NCBI GenBank assembly: GCA_003535775.1
Contig: DPYO01000043.1
Span: 4,657-10,013, forward strand
Length of the DNA stretch: 5,357 nt
Direction: 5' to 3'
Source: Fidelibacterota bacterium
Lineage (GTDB): Bacteria > Fidelibacterota > Marinisomatia > Marinisomatales > UBA8229
In this document: positions 1 through 5,357 of the stretch, one piece after another
How the letters are laid out: every line of letters starts with the position of its first letter
Numbering within the stretch: position 1 is the first letter of the stretch
Program-made: the position numbers and the translations under genes
Notes under the pieces: model-generated
Told to the model about the DNA's origin: nothing
The model's input: the letters and a program-made list of their open reading frames with translations, nothing else
Databases searched by the model: none

Positions 1-668
1 GCAGCACCCACCCTGAGACGTCCATTTCTATCTTTGCAGGCATTGGGAAATCGTTCTTTTTTTTGAATATCTTTCACCGTTATTAAACCAGCCAAATTAC
101 CCTTTTTATCCACAACGAGGAGTTTCTCAATACGATGTTCCTGTAAAATCTTTTTCGCTTTTTCCAGAGTTGTCCCTATGGGAACAGTCACAAGATTTTT
201 AGATGTCATCCTGTCTTTTACAGATAAATTTAAATCTGTTTCAAAACGAATATCCCGATTTGTTAAAATACCAACAAGTTTTCCCTTTTTCACTACCGGA
301 AGACCACTGATTTTGTTTTGATCCATAAGTTGTTTTGCTTCACGAATTGTTCTTGAAATATCCAAAATAATAGGATCTATGATCATTCCACTCTCTGAGC
401 GTTTTACCTTAGCCACCATTGATGCTTGGTTTTCAATACTCAGATTTTTATGAATAATGCCAACTCCACCTTCTCGGGCAAGTGCTATTGCCATTTTTGT
501 TTCGGTCACTGTGTCCATTGCTGCACTGAGAATTGGGATATTCAGTTGAATGGACGATGTCAATTTGGATGACACATTAACTTCTCTTGGGAGGACAGAT
601 GACTTTTGGGGTACTAACAGAACGTCATCAAAAGTCAAGGCGAATGTAAATGGTGGACGGTTTTTCAC
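1..668 (-). CDS. guaB: IMP dehydrogenase, N-terminal 222 residues (3' end of gene outside window)
   Basis: IMP dehydrogenase oxidises IMP to XMP with NAD+, the committed step of guanine nucleotide synthesis in the cytoplasm. Visible residues run from the first strand of the TIM barrel (TFDDVLLVP at 12-20, SAAMDTVTE at 48-56, GGVGIIHKN at 67-75) through two CBS domains (about 95-147 and 155-205; ISGLPVV at 120-126 and LTNRDIRF at 135-142 in the first, IEKLLVVD at 180-187 and LITVKDIQ at 195-202 in the second). The return to the barrel (PNACKDRNGRLRVGA, 208-222) falls at the window edge. The family is usually about 490 residues, so the catalytic cysteine loop and flap lie outside. The start is GTG at 668: it is the only usable start after an in-frame TAG at 689-687, and GGAG at 680-677 lies 8 bases before it. 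The CBS pair suggests purine-nucleotide allosteric control, as known for the family. The gene follows the lyase fragment by 5 bases and is probably co-transcribed with it. Confidence 0.97.
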   Translation of the reverse strand, partial: MKNRPPFTFALTFDDVLLVPQKSSVLPREVNVSSKLTSSIQLNIPILSAAMDTVTETKMAIALAREGGVGIIHKNLSIENQASMVAKVKRSESGMIIDPIILDISRTIREAKQLMDQNKISGLPVVKKGKLVGILTNRDIRFETDLNLSVKDRMTSKNLVTVPIGTTLEKAKKILQEHRIEKLLVVDKKGNLAGLITVKDIQKKERFPNACKDRNGRLRVGA

Positions 669-673
669 GTGTC

Positions 674-952
674 TTACTCCAATGAACTAACTTTTTGAAC
701 AGCGCTTTGTAAAAGATTTAGCTGAAGTTCTTTTTGATCAGACTCACCAGTTGTTATTTGGATTAGCTTCCCAAAGCCTGTGTTCATCTCATAAATTTTA
801 TCTCCCCGTGCAAGGATATCAGCCAATCGTTTGTGTGATGATTTGGCCGCTTCTTGAGCGTTGCGCTCAATTCGCACTATTACCTGAGCTTTAAGGGAAG
901 TGGGGAATTCCTTATATGTATATGTTTTTGGAGAAATTGATACAGCTGACAT
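674..952 (-). pseudogene. N-terminal fragment of a histidine/aromatic amino acid ammonia-lyase, 92 residues
   Basis: The product resembles the first ~90 residues of the HutH/PAL lyase family. The signature YEMNTGFGKL at 54-63 corresponds to the family's YGINTGFG, with the conserved catalytic tyrosine at Y54, followed by ELQLNLLQS at 75-83, which matches the family's LQ-NL--SH segment. A full enzyme is about 500 residues and needs the Ala-Ser-Gly triad that forms the MIO cofactor. That triad and the whole helical core are absent, as is the histidine of the SHA motif, where this protein reads S83-A84. It therefore cannot be an active lyase by itself. The frame is open from ATG at 952 to TAA at 674 and guaB begins 5 bases later, so no remainder follows. 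It is most simply a gene remnant left by a deletion that joined it to guaB. A retained small protein or a translated leader for guaB is the alternative. No Shine-Dalgarno sequence precedes the ATG. The family match is strong; pseudogene status is an inference. Confidence 0.7.
677..680 (-). promoter_or_regulatory. Ribosome binding site of guaB inside the end of the lyase fragment
   Basis: GGAG, 8 bases before the GTG at 668. It is formed by the final codons (Leu-Glu) of the upstream fragment, just before its TAA stop at 676-674. It supports the GTG start and suggests that translation of guaB is coupled to the upstream reading frame. It is the clearest Shine-Dalgarno sequence among the starts in the window. 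Confidence 0.65.
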
Positions 953-1019
953 AAGGAAATTTAGGATAAGTATTTGTCAAGAAGAAATGAAGAATTTTTG
1001 AAAAATCAATATAATGGAA

Positions 1020-1048
1020 ATTAAATAGCAACTCATAGACCTTGTAAA
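1020..1048 (-). promoter_or_regulatory. Candidate sigma70-type promoter for the lyase fragment-guaB unit
   Basis: On the minus strand TTTACA (1048-1043) and TTTAAT (1025-1020) are separated by 17 bases, each matching 5 of 6 bases of the -35 and -10 consensus. Transcription would begin near 1012, giving a leader of about 60 bases before the ATG at 952. The rest of the 119-base gap (953-1071) is AT-rich, with no terminator hairpin after dinG and no recognised riboswitch. The assignment rests on consensus match and position only. Confidence 0.4.
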
Positions 1049-1071
1049 AAGTGAGATAAATCGATCAATAT

Positions 1072-3894
1072 CTAAAAGTTCAATTCATTAATATTTTCCA
1101 CCACTTCATGATGAACAGGGATGGAATCACTGAAATGCTTTCCGTAGCCTTTTGTAATAACGCGATCATCAAGCACAATAAATGTTCCCTGATCTAGGGT
1201 GGATCGTATTAACCGGCCAAAGCCCTGGCGAAACTTGATGACACACTCAGGAACGGTATAGTCAAAAAAGGAACTTCCTCCAGACATATCAACCGATTTA
1301 GAATAGGCCCACACCACCGGTTCTGTAGGTACACTAAAAGGAAGTTTGGTAATAATAAGTGTTTCGAGAAGTTCACCCGGTAAATCAATGCCTTCCCAGA
1401 AAGCATTTGTACCCAACAAAATTCCATTTGGATTACTATGCATGCCCTGCAGGATTGAGTAACGGGAAACACCATATCTCTGGGCAAATATAGGCAAATC
1501 CCGACCCTCCGGTTTGGAACGTAATTCACGATACGTTTGATTTAACATTTTATGTGAAGTAAATAAAACCATGATTCTATTATTAAGACTATTATGAAAA
1601 TTGTAAATAATAGAAGCAATTGATTCTGGATCATTTCTGATATCTTTTTTCCCACCGTATTGAAAATATTTAACCTGATCTTCATAATAGAAAGGACTCG
1701 CAAATACATCGGTTTTCAATTGTATCTTTTTTAGATTATTTAAGCCTACCCGTTCACGGAAATAGTCAAAAGATTCATCAATCTGGAGAGTCGCTGAAGT
1801 CAAAATGCAATGATCCAGTTTTTCAAAGAATTGGGAGGATAACATCCGTGAAACATCAATGGGAGAACCATGTAACGAAAGACTAAGTTTTCTGCCCTCA
1901 GCTCCTGGGTGTATAAATTTTCCTTCCTGCCAATACACCCAGTCAGGATTCTGGTTTGCCGTCAACATGACCAAAATCGCTGACTTTTCTTTCAGTAAAT
2001 CTATTCGTTGCTCCAAAGTATGATGGAGATCAGGATATTCCTTTTTATCAGGATCTATTGAAAGTAACTTTCTTTCAATTCGATCCAGAGTTTGAAGAAG
2101 ATTATTCAGGATAGAACTCAACCAATGCAGCTCACCTTGAACGCTTCCAAATTCTTCAGTGAGGTTTTCTATGATAACCTTTTTTGTATATGTGTCTTTT
2201 ACTGAATATCGTTTCGTATAATGCAGGCTAAGAATATCAAAAAAGTCCTTCACTGCTTCCATTCCTTCGTTCACTTGATCTTGTAGGTTTTTGTAATAAG
2301 ATTCAAACTCTGGATAAAGTTTTGACAAGTCTTTTAAACCCTTAGACCACCAAACGGTACCAATATTTGACGGATCAATACTCCGAAAAACCGACATGAT
2401 TACAAATTGATCCATGTGAATTGATAATTGACTGTAAGCTGTACTTATTAAATTATGAGCCTCATCGATAATCACTGCATTATAGGGTGGCAGAAATCCT
2501 GACGATGTGATTTCAGACAATAAGAGAGCATGATTTACAATGATAATTTGAGCATCAAAAACTGAACGGCGGACCTTTCCGAAAAAACATCCTTTATATT
2601 TCGAACAAATATTTGTTGTGCAGAAACCCGGTTCACTTTGAATCAAAGATGCAATTCTTCCAGGATGGCTGCTCCAAAAACCATTACACTCCGACAAATC
2701 TCCAGTATCCGTATATTCGAGCCAAACAAAAATTGGTAAGAGGCTTTCTATTTCTTTGGGAGATAATTGTTTTCCACTATTAGTAATTTCCCAGTTCAAT
2801 CTTGTCTTGCAGATATAATTATTCCGTCCTTTTAATTTAACGGCATTAATTGATACATCAAGCGCCTGTGCTAAAAGAGGCAGGTCTTTGTAAAATAATT
2901 GATCCTGAAGGTGTTTTGTATGGCAGGAAATAATGGTTGGTCCCTTATCTCCAGCAATAACAGTCCGCTTCAATGCAGGAAATAAATATGCCAGTGATTT
3001 CCCAAGCCCTGTTCCAGCTTCAACAATACCAATTTCAGGAGTGTCAATGATAATATTTTCCACAAATTCACCATAACCAACCTGAGCCTGCCGATTTTCG
3101 AACCCATCCATCTTTTCCTGCAATAATCCACCGGGGCAAAAAACGTCCTGAACAGAAATATTTTCGATATGTTTATTCCCATTAGAACGATAAATATTTG
3201 AGTACTTATTGTGCTGAACGTTTGATTTTGTTATCCCTGCCTTCAAATCTTCAGTCCGAATTAGTTCATTTGCTAAATCAATATAAAGCGACTTATTGGG
3301 AATGGTAGCTGATTTGACCAGAGATGCCAGCTTAGAGATTACATGTAATGGATAACTTGCTGCTTCTTTTACCAAATGAATAAATATTGTACCGCAAATC
3401 TCAGCATCCTTTTCTGCTCTATGGGAACCGGTGGAAGACAAACCAAAATATTCACCGACTGATCCAAGATTAAACGCCGGATTATCAAATAAAAATATTC
3501 GGGCTAACTGGAGTGTATCATATTGGCAATGATCCACTCCCGATTTTCCAAATCGATCACCAAGTGCATTTAAAAATTTCATGTCAAAAGAAATATTATG
3601 AGCAATAAGAGGGAAATCTCCAATAAAAGTAAAAAATTTGTCAAGAATATCCTTTTCTTTTGGCGCAGCAGCTACCATACTATTTGTGATTCCTGTTAAA
3701 TCCGTGATAATGTTTGATATGTGCCTCTCCGGATTAACGAGGGTTACAAAACGATCAGTTGTTTTTCCATCAATATACCGGATTGCTGCAATTTCAATAA
3801 TTCGATCTGAATGTGCACTCAAACCGGTTGTTTCAAAATCCAGCGCAATAAAAGAGGATAGATTTAATTTTTTAAATAATTGTTTTTTAATCAT
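1072..3894 (-). CDS. dinG: DinG-family XPD-like helicase fused to an N-terminal DEDDh 3'-5' exonuclease
   Basis: This 940-residue cytoplasmic DNA repair and replication protein joins two modules. The first (about 12-175) is a DnaQ/PolC-type exonuclease with all its motifs: DFETTG at 19-24 (D19, E21), HNISFD at 99-104 (D104) and HRAEKD at 158-163 (H158, D163). A linker (about 180-250) leads to a superfamily 2 helicase with Walker A AGTGLGKS at 293-300, DEAH at 477-480, TSATL at 699-703, motif V ending WEGIDLPGE at 833-841, and motif VI QGFGRLIR at 890-897. Between Walker A and DEAH are four cysteines, C362, C425, C430 and C436, spaced as in the iron-sulphur domain of DinG/XPD, so 5'-3' unwinding on single-stranded tails is plausible. 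The length matches the ~930-residue Bacillus-type fusion. In the Staphylococcus homologue, by contrast, the iron-sulphur domain is lost and the protein is reported as a nuclease. The ATG at 3894 begins a few residues before the exonuclease fold. No clear Shine-Dalgarno sequence precedes it. The gene stands alone between two gaps. Confidence 0.95.
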   Translation of the reverse strand: MIKKQLFKKLNLSSFIALDFETTGLSAHSDRIIEIAAIRYIDGKTTDRFVTLVNPERHISNIITDLTGITNSMVAAAPKEKDILDKFFTFIGDFPLIAHNISFDMKFLNALGDRFGKSGVDHCQYDTLQLARIFLFDNPAFNLGSVGEYFGLSSTGSHRAEKDAEICGTIFIHLVKEAASYPLHVISKLASLVKSATIPNKSLYIDLANELIRTEDLKAGITKSNVQHNKYSNIYRSNGNKHIENISVQDVFCPGGLLQEKMDGFENRQAQVGYGEFVENIIIDTPEIGIVEAGTGLGKSLAYLFPALKRTVIAGDKGPTIISCHTKHLQDQLFYKDLPLLAQALDVSINAVKLKGRNNYICKTRLNWEITNSGKQLSPKEIESLLPIFVWLEYTDTGDLSECNGFWSSHPGRIASLIQSEPGFCTTNICSKYKGCFFGKVRRSVFDAQIIIVNHALLLSEITSSGFLPPYNAVIIDEAHNLISTAYSQLSIHMDQFVIMSVFRSIDPSNIGTVWWSKGLKDLSKLYPEFESYYKNLQDQVNEGMEAVKDFFDILSLHYTKRYSVKDTYTKKVIIENLTEEFGSVQGELHWLSSILNNLLQTLDRIERKLLSIDPDKKEYPDLHHTLEQRIDLLKEKSAILVMLTANQNPDWVYWQEGKFIHPGAEGRKLSLSLHGSPIDVSRMLSSQFFEKLDHCILTSATLQIDESFDYFRERVGLNNLKKIQLKTDVFASPFYYEDQVKYFQYGGKKDIRNDPESIASIIYNFHNSLNNRIMVLFTSHKMLNQTYRELRSKPEGRDLPIFAQRYGVSRYSILQGMHSNPNGILLGTNAFWEGIDLPGELLETLIITKLPFSVPTEPVVWAYSKSVDMSGGSSFFDYTVPECVIKFRQGFGRLIRSTLDQGTFIVLDDRVITKGYGKHFSDSIPVHHEVVENINELNF

Positions 3895-4063
3895 TTAAAT
3901 TAAAAATTTTACCCAAATAGTTAGAATTTCTCAGCTAATTATATTTTCACTAATAAACCCAAACCTCGAAAATTATAATAAGAGGATTGAATTGAGTTCA
4001 TTTTTATAAAAGTCAAACATAATAACACAATAAGCTTAGAAATGAAAAATAGCGAATAGTTAA
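3895..4063. other. AT-rich intergenic gap between the reductase gene and dinG
   Basis: The 169 bases hold no credible reading frame, tRNA or strong hairpin. Promoter-like hexamers lie on the minus strand: exact TATAAT at 3943-3938 and 3977-3972 without a good -35 partner, and a TTGACT at 4016-4011 without a good -10. The TTGTGT/TATAAA pair is listed separately. No Rho-independent terminator is visible after the reductase, so read-through into dinG is possible. Confidence 0.6.
4003..4030 (-). promoter_or_regulatory. Candidate promoter for dinG
   Basis: TTGTGT (4030-4025), a 16-base spacer and TATAAA (4008-4003) lie upstream of dinG, which would leave a leader of about 100 bases. The -35 matches only 3 of 6 bases, and the sequence is so AT-rich that chance matches are expected. 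A start nearer the gene from TATAAT at 3943-3938 is equally possible. Confidence 0.22.
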
Positions 4064-5251
4064 TCAAAGACCGGTAAACAATCGCATTACATCAATTAAA
4101 AGAGTTGGTTTCTTTGAGACTGCGATAGAAAATAGTTTCATAAGCGACCGATCTTCCTCTTTGACAGCAGCGATTCCATCGGCAATACGATTTAAATCAT
4201 CATCATCAAATCTAAATATCGCCTCTTTTATCCGATAATATTTTTCATGTTTTTTCCCCCTAAGTTTTGCCCATTTCTTTTCATAAGAATTAAGATTAGC
4301 CCTAGTGGGTTCTTTCTTATTATGCAAAAGTTCAATTGCAGTTTCTGCTGCAGCCATCCCGCTCATCATTCCAGAACTTATACCTCCTCCAGTCATTGGA
4401 TTTACCGTATGCGCTGCATCACCAACCAACATCAATCCGTCCGCAACCATGTATTTTAGGGTTTTATCAACCGGGATACCCCCAACTACTGTGGTTAAGA
4501 CTGAACATTCAGGATATTTCCATTGCAGAAATTCATCAAGAAATTTCTGTGCAGATTTCCCCTCTTTCGCAAAATAGCCGGAAATCGCCAAACCAATATT
4601 TGCAGACTTGTTACCTTTTGGGAACACCCACAAATAACCTCCAGGTGCCCATTTTCGGGATAAATAAAACTCAAATTTATTAGATTGAACCTCTATTCCT
4701 GAAACGGTTTTCTGAATACCCGATTCCATGTCTTTTAATTTTACCTGAGTCCGGAGTCCTCCCCAACGACCAACTCGACTTTCCACACCGTCAGCGCCGA
4801 TTACAAACTTTGCTTTTACTTCAAAAGGTGTGTTCAAGTAGTTTCCCTTAACTCCACAAACCATATCATTATCAATAATCAATCCATTTACATATGCTTT
4901 GGTAACAACCATTGCGCCTTCCTGGACAGCCATATGAGCTAAATCATAATCAAAAATCCTTCGATCAAGAATGTACCCTTTATCATTTAAATCAAATTCA
5001 ATTTCTGTTCCATTGGGAGCTGTGAGTTTAATTCGATCAATGGTAGATAGAATCCAACGAGGATCAGGATCATGAAAATAACGCAAACCTTTATCACTAA
5101 TAGCTTCACCACACCTTACAGGCATACCAATATCCCTGTCTTTCTCAAGAACAAGAACCGAGAGACCACCACGGGAAGCAACTTGAGCAAAAGTGGTACC
5201 TGCAGGTCCACCTCCAACTACGATGCAATCAAATTGTTGCTGTTGCCACAC
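4064..5251 (-). CDS. Geranylgeranyl reductase family FAD-dependent oxidoreductase
   Basis: This 395-residue flavoprotein belongs to the p-hydroxybenzoate-hydroxylase fold. FAD-binding signatures run in order: GGGPAG at 13-18 near the N-terminus, GADGVESRVGRW at 152-163, and GDAAHTVNPMTGGGISSGM at 277-295. Marks of the geranylgeranyl reductase family are PVRCGEA at 44-50, with C47 where archaeal enzymes have a conserved cysteine, and YLWVFPKG at 206-213, the family's YxWxFP motif that helps line the substrate site. Such enzymes reduce isoprenoid double bonds in membrane lipids, quinone tails or chlorophyll side chains; the substrate here cannot be told. The start is GTG at 5251: an in-frame TAA lies two codons upstream and the FAD motif starts 13 residues in. 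The N-terminus reads MWQQQQFD, with four glutamines. No Shine-Dalgarno sequence is visible. The gene overlaps the upstream ferredoxin by 23 bases, pointing to translational coupling and to the ferredoxin as electron donor. There is no signal peptide or transmembrane segment, and the length is normal for the family. Confidence 0.9.
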   Translation of the reverse strand: MWQQQQFDCIVVGGGPAGTTFAQVASRGGLSVLVLEKDRDIGMPVRCGEAISDKGLRYFHDPDPRWILSTIDRIKLTAPNGTEIEFDLNDKGYILDRRIFDYDLAHMAVQEGAMVVTKAYVNGLIIDNDMVCGVKGNYLNTPFEVKAKFVIGADGVESRVGRWGGLRTQVKLKDMESGIQKTVSGIEVQSNKFEFYLSRKWAPGGYLWVFPKGNKSANIGLAISGYFAKEGKSAQKFLDEFLQWKYPECSVLTTVVGGIPVDKTLKYMVADGLMLVGDAAHTVNPMTGGGISSGMMSGMAAAETAIELLHNKKEPTRANLNSYEKKWAKLRGKKHEKYYRIKEAIFRFDDDDLNRIADGIAAVKEEDRSLMKLFSIAVSKKPTLLIDVMRLFTGL

Positions 5252-5357
5252 TGCTTAATACATCAATTGGACAAATGAAAACACACAGATCACAATCAAT
5301 ACAAATTTCATCATCAATTTCAATAATAGATTCCATCACTTCAATACAATCTACCGG
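5229..5357 (-). CDS. 4Fe-4S ferredoxin-type protein, C-terminal 42 residues (5' end outside window)
   Basis: The frame entering at 5357 begins P-V-D-C-I-E-V, which fits the residues just after the last cysteine of a first [4Fe-4S] cluster. It then carries a complete second motif, C-I-D-C-D-L-C-V-F-I-C-P (CxxCxxCxxxCP), at residues 19-30 of the visible part, and ends at TGA (5231-5229). The spacing is that of a small bacterial-type 2[4Fe-4S] ferredoxin, a soluble electron carrier, although a larger iron-sulphur protein cut by the window edge cannot be excluded. Its last 23 bases overlap the start of the reductase in another frame, so the two are almost certainly co-expressed. It is the natural candidate to hand electrons to that flavoenzyme. 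It is too short for a simple length-filtered gene search and open at the window edge, so it is easily missed. Confidence 0.88.
   Translation of the reverse strand, partial: PVDCIEVMESIIEIDDEICIDCDLCVFICPIDVLSSVATATI

Noticed and set aside
674..952. A full-length lyase broken by a sequencing frameshift
   Set aside because: The sequence after the stop is guaB in a continuous frame from codon 1, so no lyase core exists in any frame downstream. A single-base error cannot explain the truncation.
975..980. Perfect -35-like TTGACA on the minus strand just before the lyase fragment
   Set aside because: No reasonable -10 hexamer occurs 15-19 bases downstream, and a start there would fall inside the coding frame. 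The TTTACA/TTTAAT pair further upstream is a better fit.
953..1071. Purine riboswitch controlling the guaB unit
   Set aside because: The 119-base gap is AT-rich, shows no paired-stem architecture by eye and no terminator hairpin, and guaB is separated from it by the lyase fragment.
1209..1529. Minus-strand 106-codon frame inside dinG (and another at 2970-3182)
   Set aside because: They sit in a different frame of a complete, motif-rich helicase gene and show no recognisable domain.
3638..3898. Plus-strand open frame of 86 codons opposite the start of dinG, and similar plus-strand frames at 4247-4683 and 5072-5278
   Set aside because: They lie antisense within well-supported genes, resemble no known protein and lack ribosome binding sites. 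They are by-products of the coding strand composition.
3964..3985. CCTC...GAGG inverted repeat as a possible terminator
   Set aside because: The stem is only 4 base pairs with a 14-base AT-rich loop and no T-run after it, so it is unlikely to be a terminator or operator.

Overview
All five genes in this AT-rich window lie on the minus strand, so it reads from right to left. In transcription order they are: the end of a ferredoxin-type iron-sulphur protein (5357-5229), a geranylgeranyl-reductase-family flavoprotein (5251-4064), a DinG-type helicase fused to a DEDDh exonuclease (3894-1072), a 92-residue piece of a histidine/aromatic amino acid ammonia-lyase (952-674), and the first 222 codons of IMP dehydrogenase guaB (668-1, running off the left edge). 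No RNA gene, insertion sequence, CRISPR array or phage gene is visible. Two gaps exceed 100 bases, 953-1071 and 3895-4063. Both are very AT-rich and hold only promoter-like sequence.

The genes are bacterial. GuaB has the standard bacterial CBS-containing layout and DinG is a bacterial XPD-like helicase. The exonuclease-DinG fusion is best known from Firmicutes, but this copy keeps the four cysteines of the iron-sulphur domain. The ferredoxin plus geranylgeranyl reductase pair recalls archaea and anaerobic or deep-branching bacteria. Shine-Dalgarno signals are weak except before guaB. A low-GC environmental bacterium, for example of the Marinimicrobia/FCB kind, would fit, but the window cannot settle the lineage.

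The ferredoxin and reductase genes overlap by 23 bases and probably work together, with the iron-sulphur protein passing electrons to a flavoenzyme that saturates isoprenoid double bonds. DinG sits alone between two gaps and belongs to DNA repair and replication. The lyase fragment and guaB form a tight pair, with only 5 bases between stop and start, and the guaB ribosome binding site lies inside the last codons of the fragment.

The most unusual item is the lyase fragment. It is a clean open reading frame that matches only the N-terminal segment of the HutH/PAL family, stops where the catalytic core should begin, and lies directly upstream of guaB. The other points of interest are a DinG that looks competent both as nuclease and as iron-sulphur helicase, and the overlapping ferredoxin-reductase pair. 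No clearly new multi-gene system is evident.
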